This document shows, piece by piece, positions 13,433 to 25,548 of a stretch of DNA of 64,000 bases (position 1 is the first letter of the stretch; every line of letters begins with the position of its first letter). The translations under genes and the position numbers were made by a program. The notes below the pieces were generated by a model. That model was not told the DNA's origin. It saw only the letters and a list, made by a program, of their open reading frames with translations, and ran no database searches. Source of the DNA: Atopsyche davidsoni (lineage: Eukaryota; Arthropoda; Insecta; Trichoptera; Hydrobiosidae); contig JAILWY010000026.1 in NCBI GenBank assembly GCA_022113835.1, positions 12,489,001 through 12,553,000 on the forward strand, written 5' to 3'.

Positions 13433-14000
13433 TTAAAATTAACGAATGGTTTCATGCATTGTTATGAAATTGAATAATTTAACGGCGGCGTGTAAACGGC
13501 AGATCTATTCTCATTGTTCAGCCCGGCGCTAATTTCGCAATTTTGCGCTAAATCACTCTCTATCCATTTAACACCTAACCTACGTGTGGCTCGCGCGGGC
13601 AAAGACTCCGGCCGATACCGCAGCATCCAATTTCAGCGCCATCACTCTGTCAGCTACAAGACAAGCGACGAAGTATCGCATTAAAGTTTCCAGCTGCCGG
13701 ACCGGGGCGAGTGGATGGCAGAGGCCACACGCCCGGCAGACCGTGCTATTCATGATAAATGATCCTCGGAGAAATTCATACCAGTTCCGTAAAATAAATA
13801 ACAAACTACCTGTGCGTTTTACAGTATTGATATTTTCTTTTGTATTCGTTGTTATTATAATGATGTCGATAGTGCGAGTAGATGTATTCTCATATTACGA
13901 AGTCCACGCTCTTATAATTCAAGCTAGTGAAATTATAGAAGATCTTCTCTACAAGCATTCCTTTGCCAAAGCAGCTATCATTTCTTCTATGATGTATTAA
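13433..14000. other. GC-rich island with unsupported 138-codon frame
   Basis: 13,480-13,760 is GC-rich. The + strand frame 13,584-14,000 begins MWLARAKTPADTAASNF and ends in a hydrophobic, AT-driven segment. Its first half overlaps a minus-strand frame over the whole GC part. No domain is recognised and it is probably chance, although the hydrophobic stretch after residue 70 could mimic a membrane segment. Confidence 0.4.
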
Positions 14001-15120
14001 AGCTACCTAAAATTCCTTTACTCACAAAACTGAAATCCTAGTTTATACTCAACGACATGAATATTATAGAAAAACATTGTAGAGTATGTCTACAGTGGAT
14101 CCAACCTAAGCAAGCATAAGCCTGCGGTGGCCGGAAACACGACAGGGAAGGTGCATAGTACAAGTAGAGTTTTCAGGAACCCCTTCACACAACAGATGTT
14201 GGGAAAATCCTCAATAATAACAAAAGCAACTTTATTAAATATTATATAAATATATTTTTTCGGGTTTTCCAGCGTAATATTTTTAAAAAATCGTTCGTTA
14301 AAAATATGCAAATCAGGGTTGATATGTACAAAGAGAGCGGAATATTTAATAACGAAGTCATAAGCACCGCACTGAATTTAATGTTTAAATTATACCGTTC
14401 TCACGCATGTGCTTTGTTCAGATCTGCGTGGGCGGGACTGAACTTCAGTTTTAACTTGCCCTCTAATATGGAACAAATAAAATAAATTTTCTAGGAACTT
14501 TGCAAAGAGAGCGAGAGGGAATGCCGACGAAACTAAATGAAAAAAATCAACGGCGAACATTCCGGATTCAAACGGGAAACATCCCCCAGAGCCTGAACAT
14601 AATACTGGAAATATTTTTTTTCAGGCGTGATGGGGGGGGGGGGCTTTTTTATTTGCATTGTTATTTAGCCAGACGATTGAGCAGAAACCCAGAGCCGCGG
14701 ACGCGCGTATTTATTATTTGGTTTACCGAACGTTTTTAATAAGTTGCGAACGCTGTTTGAGTTGCCGCGCCGGCGGCTTTCGCCAGACTGGCAGATTTTT
14801 TATTTATTTATTAAAAACTTATAATTATCATAGCAAGCAAGCAAAGCAGCAGCAGCGAAATTCGCTGACTTTGGGGGAGATTTTTTTATAAAAAAACTCA
14901 ACAAAAAACGCATGTTATAATACGTACACATGAGTTTGATTTTAAATAAATATTTGTTATCTCCGAAGCTAGCGTAGCGTAGTTTAAACATAATTGAAAG
15001 TTAGATTATTTACACGGTAAGATAGAATAAAGATTCATCAGCCGTGACATCCAAAAAACATGATATATTTTGAGTTTTTTTTTTTTTTTTACTGTTCAAC
15101 AGCTTAAATTTTGATGTCTT
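14001..15120. other. AT-rich DNA with G12 tract and mixed patches
   Basis: Includes G12 at 14,632-14,643 and a GC-rich patch near 14,690-14,800. No sustained or domain-bearing frame. Nothing else recognised. Confidence 0.55.
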
Positions 15121-15560
15121 TCACGCTGGATTAAATCTCGTCAGACTTTAGGGGTCTTCGCGTGGCTTTACAGCCCAAATACTAATCCTCGCGCTCTCCG
15201 AGCACGCCGACTTTAGTCAAATCATTCCTAACACAAAAATTCTGAAATCCCCGTTGTTCTCGCCGCTCGAATAAAACCGCTTACCGCCGTGAGGTACGGC
15301 CGAAAGCCTCGCCTCCCCGGGTCCAGACAACAAATGTAGAAAATGAAAAATAAGCGAAGAAAAACTCAGCCAGCATAAATGGTTAAACGGCCGATATTTT
15401 ACGTGGGACGTCACAGGCACGCGCACTTAGCCGATTTCATTGGCTTTATATATCGGATTATGTCGGGAGGTGTGAGCGTCCCCGTCGGCAAGTTCCGCCG
15501 GTTATGTCATACAAGGAATGACCCGAGGCAGCGCGCCGAGCTGTGTGCAGGCTGCTGCTT
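15121..15560. other. GC-rich island
   Basis: Mixed composition over about 440 bp. Frames of 65 and 69 codons on opposite strands overlap and are unsupported. Candidate regulatory DNA by analogy with the other islands. Confidence 0.45.
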
Positions 15561-15780
15561 TTGTTTTGCAATTTAAAGTGCTTTCTATTGTTTCATAAAA
15601 CAAAAAAAAACCTGCAGCTATATTCGCATTTAGCTATTACTGAGTGTGCATTATATTTTCACCTACCTTTGATTTATAAATATTTTTTGCATTGTCTATT
15701 ATAAATATGTGTAACATTTTTACTATGGTGCTTCATATTTTTGTTTCTGCTGTATATGTTTAGTTTTTATATGATTAAGC

Positions 15781-16016
15781 ATTATAATATAATGATAAAG
15801 TACCTGTGTATTTTGTCTTCACTTTGAGTTTATTAAAAATTTGTGCATTACTAGTTTCGACCCAATACACTGGGTCATCATAAGATGCATAATTAAATTG
15901 TTTAGTTATGCATCTGATGATGACCCAATATATTAGGTCGAAACTAGTAATGCAAAAAAAAATAATAAACTCAAAGTGAAGACAAAATACAAAGGTACTT
16001 TTATCATTATAATAAT
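15781..16016. repeat. Snap-back palindromic element with two hammerhead-like hairpins
   Basis: The left arm (15,781-15,892) is the reverse complement of the right arm (15,906-16,016) with roughly 90% agreement by eye, around a 13-nt spacer. Each arm holds a smaller hairpin. In the right arm the order is CTGATGA, T, a GACC-type stem, a loop, a GGTC stem and CGAAAC, then TAGTAATGC. CTGATGA...GAAAC is the conserved core of hammerhead ribozymes, here with one extra base before stem II. The left arm has CTTATGA in place of CTGATGA. Penelope-like elements are known to carry hammerhead motifs, but I cannot assign a family. A minus-strand frame across the element is an artefact. Confidence 0.85.
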
Positions 16017-17100
16017 GGATCTTCACGAATCAATCAATCAAATGCCTTGTCCCTCAATATGATTAAGCATCACATATATGTAATACTGTTGCTTTATTTT
16101 ATATCCAGGTATTGAAAAATAACTATCATGATATTCAAATCTTCATGAGTTTAAAATACCTAGTCAACTAGTCAAATGCATTAAATAAATATGAAACCAA
16201 CCGTCAATACACAAAAGCTGATACTTACTAAAAGGACTTACTAAAAGCTTCGATTCTCAATGGAATCAGTTAGCTTCGTAGTTAGTGTTCTCTATTGAAG
16301 TATTTATACACAGAGAACCGCCAGACTACCACAACAATACATTTCAACTCATTGTGAGTGTTTTCCTATGAATTCACGAGCGCTGATTCAATATTACATT
16401 AAAGCGCAAAGTTTTCAACTACTCGACTGCTAAATAAAGCATATTGTTGCTAAGAGGCGGATATTATCTCGGCACTAAAAGGCCAAGATCGTCATAAAGC
16501 CTTCAAGGTTGTTTAAATTATTAAGTTCCAGCGAAATGGGTAAAAGTAACTTTCGTAACCCATCAGTGCTCGGGACATGGATTGTCATAATCTTTTAATG
16601 ATAATGTATTTCAGTAAACTTACCTAAGTATTTTGGGTCCTAATTATAAAACTATAATTCTATACTATCAAACTAAAATAATTGAGAAAACATTTAAATT
16701 GGTGACTATTTTATAAATTTTAATTTCTTCTTGGAAAGCCTAGTTTATAACTCTATTTAATAATAGTATCCTAGTTATAAAATAACCGTCTTTTGGTGGG
16801 GTGTTAAACACAGCTGTTTACTAACCATTGATGGGGTTCGAGATTAAAAATAAACAAAAAACCGTTAAGAATTTACTTTTTTTAATACATGCTACATCAG
16901 ATTTTTTTATAAATAATATTAAGGCAAAACATACTGCTAAAAATTCATTTTAACACATATTTGCAAGATGTATAAATCCTAAACCTAAATCAGTAAATAT
17001 ATTTTATTGGTAATAACTTATAGCGCTTCTTTATTTAGCAATGATATATTTTATCACGTTATTATTTACCTGTGCTACAGCATGATATGATAGTATTTTT
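16017..17100. other. AT-rich non-coding DNA
   Basis: No feature recognised. Confidence 0.6.
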
Positions 17101-18690
17101 TCACCCCTGCACAGGCCTTCATCCCTTATATTATTCGGAGGGTGTTGCTCGACGGCTACCTCCGGGCTCTGCGGGCACTCTCCGCGAGGAGTTTAACGCA
17201 CTAATAAATAAGCCTAAGTAGAATGTATTCACTAGGAGCATCCTTACGCCACCACAGTGGGGTATGTTTTGTCGTTTATTTGATTTTTGTATTATTCTCA
17301 GCGACAAGAATATGCGAGCATTCATAACGTCCCCTTCTGCATTTTGTATTATTACATTTTAAAAAATGTTTGAATGTGCTTTTAAAAACAATGAATTCAT
17401 ATTAAATTTTTAACTAATGTGAATTTTTTATTTTTGTTTTTTTTATATCTTTAATTTACTTTTTACTCTCTCTTAAGATAATAAATTCTGACCCTTTGAA
17501 TCGTATTTTTCCCAACCCCACAAAAATATAATCAGATAATTATCTTTCACTCCCATATAATAGTGCACTTTTTCAAGTCTCTCAAAAGCCTCCTACTTCA
17601 GGTCTTCAAAGCGATCCACCCTCCTCTCAGTCATCCCCTAATAAGAAGCAAAAAAATAATCTCTTAATACGCCATGGTGGCGTGTTTTCTTTATGTTTGT
17701 GATCTTAGGCCTGATCATTTTGTATAGAATCGGTAAATCTGGACTGCCCCACGTCCTACCTGACGCAATACGTGTACCTCCCTTTGATATCAAAGCTATA
17801 ATCTCTGGCGAGCCGGTGCCTGCATTTCTAGTATTGGAATTGGTATTGTCATTATCGTGCAATAAACTGATTGATCACTCCATTAATACGAGTCGCTGCG
17901 GGGGACAGAAATTGAGATTTCATTCGAACACAGGTTCATCGATGATTGTAGACGGGCTTTGTTTGCTTGCAACTCTCGTATTTTCGGTTGATTGCATTTG
18001 AATATGCACGGATGTATGATGTTTGCGATTTTCATGCTTGTATACCCAAAACCCTTTAATCAATATTAGTGCTGCGTCCATCTACAAAGAGTTAAAATAC
18101 ATGTGTGTAATACTTTCCATAGTATATCATAGATTCGTGGTATACACACGAAATAATGATAGAGTAATGATTTTGAAGAATATCGTTTTTTAGTTATAAA
18201 TTTATATGGGCAAAATTTTGTTTAGCTTTGATTTATTATCATTTTATAATAAAAAAATTGATAAGCAATTCATTGAGTACTGCTAGGTTCTAATTTTTTT
18301 GTGCTTTGTTTGATCTATAAAAAAGTCTGATGTGATTTGATTATTTTTTAATCATTAATAAGTCTTTGGATATATATCAATCGTTTTATTTGAAATACTA
18401 TACAATAGCTGCAGAACAGAATCCTCAGAAAGTTAGATGAGATGACTGAACAAATCTTCCATTTAACAGTTATTCTTATATGTACGAGTATATATATAAT
18501 GCATTGACGTATTCGTGCATATGATTTTGGATTCTAAAAAAATTGTACGTATTACGTAAAAAAATATTTTCACTTTCAAAATATTATTCAATTTACAATA
18601 AATTTTATGTACAGTCCATAAATCACGGTACACTTTCATATATATTTTCCGAGATTATCAGTTAAAACGTTACGCCCAACATTCCACTTT
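17101..18690. other. Mixed to AT-rich DNA with small islands
   Basis: A small GC-rich patch lies at 17,130-17,210. A 102-codon + strand frame (17,693-18,001) with hydrophobic ends overlaps a minus-strand frame and matches no family I know. The remainder is AT-rich. Confidence 0.5.
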
Positions 18691-19060
18691 CAGTTTTTAT
18701 GAAGCTCAGATGTCCCCGGCCGAGATACAGCCTCAAAGCGTCCCCTAACTCGATTACCCCTCACGCTTTAAATATACTTTGGAGGTTGTGAATTTTCTCG
18801 CTTAAGTTGTACTGTGTACGCGTACGCAGCCTCCGCCTTGCACCGGCCCATAAAGGCCGCATAACTCTCGAGCTGGCGTGTTATATCGACACTACATAAA
18901 TACACAGTATCTGTGCGAAATAACAATACTGCTAGGGGGCGGGGAGAGCCCGCAACCGCGAATGTGATAAATTTATTTATTCTGCATGTGTGAAATAACG
19001 CACGCGAAGCCTCAAGTTCAACATCGCTTGATTAATTACGCATTTGAATAACTGAGTATT
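18691..19060. other. GC-rich island, candidate regulatory DNA
   Basis: Contains CGCGTACGC, CCCATAAAGGCC, GATAAATTTATTTA and a GGGGGCGGGG patch. The mix of TTTAT/ATAAA (Hox-like) words and GC-rich patches without a reading frame suggests an enhancer-like element. This is inference. Confidence 0.45.
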
Positions 19061-19471
19061 CGCGAGCTACTGCGCCATACTTAAAAAAAATAATTAACAA
19101 TATTTTACAAAATTAGTCACAGAGATCCAATTATAAGATGTTGCTGAAAGACATTGACGCAGACAAAAAAATCCCGAAAATACAGAAATTTAAAAAATAT
19201 ATTATTATAATTTGGTGTTTGTGTAATCTCTATTCTCTTTTAAGCATCCTAATTTTGTTAATCGTAATTTTATATGTAGAATTTTAAGGTAGAAAGTGTC
19301 TTTTGAGTAGTAATTTATGTTATAATCAACCCGCGTGAGATCAATATTTACTTTATAAAAATAAAAACGATAATTATCAGATTATGTCTCAAATTAAACT
19401 ATTTTCAATAAACGATCCAGCCTATGGTTGAGCATTCTTTGCGAGCCTCAAAGGTGGTATATACGTGTGAT
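19061..19471. other. AT-rich non-coding DNA
   Basis: Nothing recognised. Confidence 0.6.
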
Positions 19472-19472
19472 A

Positions 19473-19520
<48 letters not shown>
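19472..19520. repeat. (TA)n microsatellite
   Basis: About 49 bp of TA dinucleotide, followed by AAATATATCATA. Confidence 0.95.
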
Positions 19521-19525
<5 letters not shown>

Positions 19526-19579
19526 TATCATATTCTATTACTACAGCATACACCTAAAGCATAACTCGCATAACTTTCA

Positions 19580-19790
19580 CTGCAGGGCGCGAGCATAACA
19601 TAAATACAGGGTGGCTCGAAATGACAATGAAGCCCCCTCCCCGCACCCCGCACCCCTCGCCCCTCTCGCCCCGCCTGTGCACTGAAGCGTGATTCTACGA
19701 TAAGCCAGGCTGGAGCAGGGCGTTTTTTTGTCTACATGTCCAAAACATTCGCGGGGCGTCATACATGACGGATCGTACGTGCTATCCATA
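19580..19790. other. GC-rich island with strong minus-strand G-quadruplex motif
   Basis: At 19,633-19,672 there are six C-runs of four or five bases separated by one to seven bases. The word ATACAGGGTGG at 19,604 is the reverse complement of the CCACCCTGTAT word seen at 6.4 and 57.9 kb. The 70-codon minus-strand frame is unsupported. Confidence 0.55.
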
Positions 19791-20435
19791 TTGTATAAGC
19801 TTGGTTATTGATAAATTACATTTGGATTTTTTTATTTTTTTGTTGTCCTTGTAGCTACGTTTTGGCTTGATAAAATTATCGCTACCCAACTGACAGACCT
19901 ATTATTTTAATTTGTTGTTAAATCAAAAATTTATTTATCAGTTATATCATAAAGGTACTGTTCAATCATTTATTGTTTTTCCCACACCACAAGATCTATA
20001 TGTGCCCAAAATTTTGTACTTTAAATGATTAACTTGTCATTAACTTAACATTATAAAAATTATTAGCATGGTTCTATCTATCTATGCAATATTTCTATTT
20101 ATTGGAATTAAATTTTTCGTACAAATTTTTCTGCGAATTTGCAATAATGTTTTATTTATATTGAGTCACGTACTAGCGATATATTAAAAATATTAATTGC
20201 AATAATATTTAAATCACGTTTTAAGCACATTCTAAACAAACCTAAAAATATTTAATATATCCAACATTCATGTTATATTGTATTTCGAAATACTATTTTA
20301 CATTTTGTCCAAGGAAAACGATTACATTATAGAAATTCATAGAAATAAACAAAACTCGATGCCAGACTGTGAAGTTTCTTCTGAACCATTGTGGTCAAAG
20401 CTTCCTTCGCCTCTATCTCAAGGTACGTAATGATC
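19791..20435. other. AT-rich non-coding DNA
   Basis: No feature up to the piggyBac-like insertion. Confidence 0.6.
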
Positions 20436-20439
20436 TTAA

Positions 20440-22251
20440 CCCTTAACTGCATCTCACAACAGAACGGTCACAAACCGTAAAACCTTTTTTTAAAGCACCA
20501 TAAAAACTCATGATATCAACCATTTAATTTTTTAACCATTAATTTGTACCTGTCGAAGTAATTTAGTTGAACTTTTTTCCACTAACAGCACTAGAATAGA
20601 CACAATCCATATTACAAGAAGCCATTTGCCAATTTTTGGCGGTTGAGTGAAAACGCGATTTATAAACTAGTGATACACATTATTGGAGATCTTTTTTCTA
20701 CTTGAAAAAAATATTTGAACATTTCAAAGTAAGTTATTTTCATAATCCATTATTACTATTTAGTTTTTTTTTTGTATTTTATGAGATATGGTTATTTTTC
20801 TTTATGTAACAAATTGGTCACGTTATGTTTGTGTGGTACCTAATATATTATTTACAAAGCGTGACTGAATTACTACTTTTGACAATTTATACGTTCCATT
20901 GAAATTGTTTTATATTTTTATCGTATATTTTTCGAATGAATTAAAAAAATCAACTATTTTCCGAGAAGGAAATATTGGAAATCATGGAAAATTGGGATGA
21001 TAGTGACTACAGTTTTGATGATGAAGAGGGTTCTATCATTCAAAGCTCTAAACCTTAACCAGAACCTGAACCAAAACCTGAACCAGCATTGAAATTTCAT
21101 TCTAAAGAGATAAGTAACAACAGGATTTTATGGGCAAAAAAGAATATAAAATTTGATGAAGATTCGATGAATTTCAAAGGATCTTCAAAGTTGGCAGATG
21201 AAATAATCAAAACGACGGCTCCATTGGATTTCTTCTAGTATTTTATCGATGAAGATCTCATTTCTTTTATATGCGAAAAAACTAATTTATATGGAACATT
21301 AACAAACAAAACGAATACTTATATCAGAAAATTCCTGGGAATTTTGCAATACATGGCGGTGGTACTATTGCCTTATACGAGATCATACTGGCGGCCTGAT
21401 ATCGGTGTAGAAAACATAATCTCGGCCATGTCTATTAACAAATTTGAATGAATAAAATCAACTATCCATTTCAATGATAATTTTGCTATTGTTGATAAAG
21501 ATCATGATAAATACGACAAATTACACAAAATTAGACCTATAATCGAGACCTATAAATTTTCAAACATTCCCAAAGAACCAAATTTATTAGTTGACAAACA
21601 AATATGTGCCACCGCCCCTTCACATCAGGACTGATGAGTTCGCCCATTGGCCAATACATGAGATCAGACAGAGGTGCAAATATCCAAAGTGCACCGGTGT
21701 ATCTCGTATTAAGTGCAGTTATGGTAGAGCAGAGAGCACCTCTGACAAATAAGAATAACTGCTTCATAAAATTCCACGAATAATTGTATCGTATTTTAAG
21801 TCATCCTTGCACTGTATGTCCTTATTTGCATTCTGAACAATTGACTACCACTTTATCTTAATTTTTTATTCCTAAATTTAATTTAATTTTTCTCTATTTT
21901 TATCGAGAGTACCCCTTTTAGGAGGTATTCAAATAAATCAATTAATGAATTATTTTTGTGAATTTGTAAGTAATTTTTGCCACTGATACAATAAAGATCT
22001 ATTTAAGACCTACCACTCTTTTATTTCGTTTAAAAAAAATTCTTTCCTTAGTCAATTGCTACGTTGTATTTCTAAAAGGAATGTATATACCACTACATAA
22101 TGTGACCAATATGTAGCACTCTATTTTTTTCTTATAAAACATATGAAAAATAAACAAAATATTTTTTTAATTATTTTTCCCTGAAATAACACATCATTTC
22201 CAAACTCTACAATTTTTTTCACGGAAAAATAAAAAATCATGCAGTTAAGGG
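20440..22251 (+). mobile_element. piggyBac-like transposon, decayed, both ends present
   Basis: The element is 1,812 bp. It is bounded by TTAA at 20,436-20,439 and 22,252-22,255, the target site used by piggyBac transposons. The ends are perfect 13-bp inverted repeats, CCCTTAACTGCAT on the left and ATGCAGTTAAGGG on the right. Inside is a broken transposase on the + strand. Autonomous piggyBac elements are usually about 2.3-2.5 kb, so this copy is internally deleted. It sits in AT-rich DNA and its composition does not differ sharply from the surroundings. It cannot make a functional transposase. Mobilisation by a related enzyme is conceivable because the ends are intact. Confidence 0.93.
20984..21783 (+). 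pseudogene. piggyBac-like transposase pseudogene (DDE_Tnp_1_7 family)
   Basis: The frame starts at ATG 20,984 with an acidic N-terminus (MENWDDSDYSFDDEEG) followed by a Pro-Glu repeat, as in many piggyBac transposases. In-frame stops are at 21,056 (TAA), 21,236 (TAG) and 21,449 (TGA, consistent with a decayed CGA). Between them are family-like segments: a PYTRSYWRPD block, MSINKF, IHFNDN, and DKLHKIRPIIETYKF. After a VDKQICAT segment near 21,600 the frame shifts and jumps directly to the C-terminus. That part has RTDEFAHWP, RCKYPKCTG and SRIKCSY, then a further shift to NNCFIKFHE and a stop at 21,781. These Cys/His residues are the family's C-terminal zinc-binding domain. The central catalytic region with its conserved Asp residues is missing. 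Recognition rests on the motif order; no search was run. Confidence 0.9.
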
Positions 22252-22255
22252 TTAA

Positions 22256-24340
22256 CGAAATATGAGATTCATCGCAAACCCTAGAGCTTTTCTTATTCCA
22301 ACACTGTAGAAGACTATCAATCAAAGCAGAGAATATAAAGACTGCTATCTTTCAGTTGTGCACCTAGAAAACCAGGTGCTAATGGCTACATTACACAATT
22401 AATAAAAATAATTAAGCTTTTATCAATTTGCGAACCTGTCGAGCTCTTATTTGTGGAATTTAAAGTTGGTGTACTTTATGTCCCAGTTACCCAGTCAGCA
22501 CTCAGTATTTTTCTCTTTTAAATAATGTAATGACCCAACTTTTGCAAGGAGCGCTTGCGAAGCTACTGAACGAAAAATTCGAAGAATTATAAATTGGATG
22601 ACTTCTAGTTTGTCCGCTTTGAACTTTTAAGTAGAACAGATAAATAACCATTTATTGCTCGCCAAGTCGCCGGAGAATCTTCAATTTGGACGATTACATC
22701 TGAGTTATCATATTTTTACGGATCACGGAACCCTGCGGACTGAAATGGCTGCAAACTTCATGTAGCTGATAAAAAAATGAGATTATGTACCTTTACCTGT
22801 TTACATTCAAAATTAAACTGTTAAGTTTAAGTATTCATAGCATGAAATGAACTGTTTTACATTTCAACGACAGATGTTTTCATAAATATTAGCTATGTAT
22901 TTATGCAAGTATTTTGAAGTTTTTTTTTATTATCAAAATTTATTTTATATATTTAATATTTTTGTAAAAATGTGCCTTGTGTCATTTGATTATTATCGTT
23001 TAAATAATATTTAAATTTATTTTGATTGAATATTTTTATTTGTTTTTTTTTATTAAAAATCTTTCAACATACACTATAATCGAGTATAAAATATATATAC
23101 AATATCCATACATTTTATTCCCTGATATTAGAAAACAATAATAAACTAAAAATAGTTAATGTTTAGAAACATTATCTCACTATTGGTTTTTAAATTTTGT
23201 ATTTTTATTTAATGATATTTTTCAATAAGAATTTAAAATAAAAATAAAATATACCCTGTTAGAATTTAAAAAAAATTATTATTAAAACCAACAGAAATGT
23301 TCCTCAAAATATTTCTCTGGAGGAATAGAGTGCATTTGAATGTCTGAACATAAGTCTTATAAATATTCTGGTATGGTTTCAGTTCAGCAAAATAAATTAC
23401 CTTCTGTGTGCAAACTGCCTCAGTTTTCAGGTAACCGACCAGAGATATTACCCAGCCATTCGTAACTGAATAAAATTATTCATAAAGTATAACTCATCGT
23501 TTATGCAAAGTATTGCCAGTCTGCCGTATCTGTACCGGTCTGATATTGTCTGTATGCAATCAAAATACACCAAAACAAACACCGGAGCGACACATTCAAA
23601 CTACACACCAGCGCATCACAATAATGCCACTCTCATAATGAACAGTATCAGAACGACACTAAATATTCATAGCCACTCTCCATGGGTCGCTTCGATATAA
23701 ATGCACTCTAAATAAATGCCCTTTTTCTAAAATGTTACTTTTCCACGGTCGAGGCAATCTGACGAATTTTATATATATATATATAGGAATATCAATTTTA
23801 ATATAAATCTATTGGACAAGTCTGAAAACACCAATTCTTGATAATATTAATATCATTTATATCATTGGAATTAGAAAGGCGCGAGACGAAATTGAAAAGG
23901 TCCTTTATTTACAATCAATATTTCTGACAAATCAAGCACATTTCACAATGCTTGTTGCAATAAAAATAAAGTTGCTAAAATTAAATTCACTTCCGATTTA
24001 ATAGACGTTCACTACATCACGGGTGTTTAAATGTACGAATAATGATTATTTCCTCTAATAAGACTCACTTTTTTTTAAATTACAAAAAAACTACAACTCA
24101 AATAGCGCTTATATTTTTACTAAAAATAATCGGATATCTGTATAATTGTATGAATTACCTGTACTCTGAGGTCAAATGTTTTCATATGGAACACGTTAAC
24201 CATTGGGTTATATTGATAAGCTATGAATTGGGAATTAATATTAATAAAAAGTAGCCTTAATTACTATGTATTTGTGATATTTAAGTTTAACATATACTGA
24301 TTACAGAAGACGAGAAAATTCATCTTTTGTATATTATCAC
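22256..24340. other. AT-rich non-coding DNA
   Basis: Includes a short TA run near 23,769-23,784 and a 65-codon frame at 23,503-23,700 of no recognised kind. Nothing else found. Confidence 0.6.
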
Positions 24341-24830
24341 CAGAGCGCGGAGCCGACAAAACACGGATTTACAGACTAGCGGTGCACTGCGGAAAACATG
24401 AAAAGATGACAGATGCATAATTTCTTGTCAGAATTTATAAGGTGCCTGACGATTTGTGGAAATAAGGATGAAAGGAATCATTTCGGCGTGAATTGGCATC
24501 AGTAAATCCGCAGGCAAAAGGTGCGCTGAAAGCATTAAGCAGTAGTCCATAAACAAGGAGAGATTGCATTTCTCGTCATCTCCCGTGGATCCTCCCGCCG
24601 CTAACAATGTTGGATTGCGGCGCTATGAACAAAATATAAATTTTAATATTCGCTGCTGCATTGCTTCTCGGATAAATTAATTTGAAACCGTGCAACTGCA
24701 TCTTCCCTCGGCTCCTTGTGTTATTTTCAGAGGCAGAAGCGTCTCTGGTTTATGAAAAAGAACTTCATAGTTTCTTTGGAAACTGCCGCCTGATTTATAT
24801 TTTGCGCGCGGCCGCAGTGTTAGAACTTTA
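24341..24830. other. Mixed-composition island, candidate regulatory DNA
   Basis: Less AT-rich than its flanks. Contains GGATAAATTAATTTG and GCGCGCGGCCGC. No coding frame. Confidence 0.4.
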
Positions 24831-25511
24831 ATGTAATTTTGTTAGTAAAGTATATATTTTTATTCTGTTTAAACTTTCTTTTGCTAAATCTGCGCTTTTT
24901 CCGTATTAAAATGACAGTACTCGTTTGAGAATAGTTGATTATTTCACATTCAAAGTTTAAATACAATTCATTTATTTTGTAAATGTGATAACTACATATT
25001 ATTTATATTTCATTTTACTCGTTTTATTCAAGAATCTCACTTTTCTGCTTCTGGTTCGAACCTTTCTTCAGAATAATAACAGCGTCTCTTAAGTTCGCCC
25101 CAAAAATGACAGGATTTGCTTCAGATTCGTCGATCAAAATCACTTTTGATGTGTTGTAAAAAAAAGTTTTTGCCGAAGATGTGAGTGCTCTTTTACTTTT
25201 AAAGGAAATAACTTCTACATTCGTTTTTGGAGATATCAGATACGTATCTGAATTTTCGAAAGCTGAATAAATATCCGAAAGTTTTCTAGTATCTTAGTAG
25301 TCTATATAGACATTCGACGCTTTATTTTATTCAAAATATATATTAGCTGCTATCAAATCAACCCATTGACCGATTAAACTGAAAAAACTTTTTTACTTTT
25401 CAAATAAAATAATTTAAGTGCTATAAATGATAAAATGTACTATATATATAATAGTGTTCATCTTTAAAACTGACGATGGTAAAATATTTAAATAAATATG
25501 GTAAATATTTC
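24831..25511. other. AT-rich non-coding DNA
   Basis: Nothing recognised. Confidence 0.6.
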
Positions 25512-25548
25512 TAGCCATTTTGTGGTAGAATCTACCACAAAATGGCTA
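25512..25548. repeat. Perfect 18-bp inverted repeat (cruciform/hairpin)
   Basis: The arm at 25,512-25,529 (TAGCCATTTTGTGGTAGA) is exactly mirrored by the reverse complement at 25,531-25,548, with one A between them. A real hairpin would open a few base pairs at the tip, leaving about a 16-bp stem. There is no U-run after it and no gene beside it. It could be the centre of a decayed palindromic element or a small cruciform. Confidence 0.95.

Noticed and set aside
13584..14000. 138-codon + strand frame
   Set aside because: First half is mirrored by a minus-strand frame and second half is AT-driven hydrophobic sequence. No domain.
15775..16026. 83-codon minus-strand frame
   Set aside because: It crosses the palindromic element and is explained by it.
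25052..25070. GGTTCGAACC word resembling a tRNA B box
   Set aside because: No flanking T stem or A box, so no cloverleaf.
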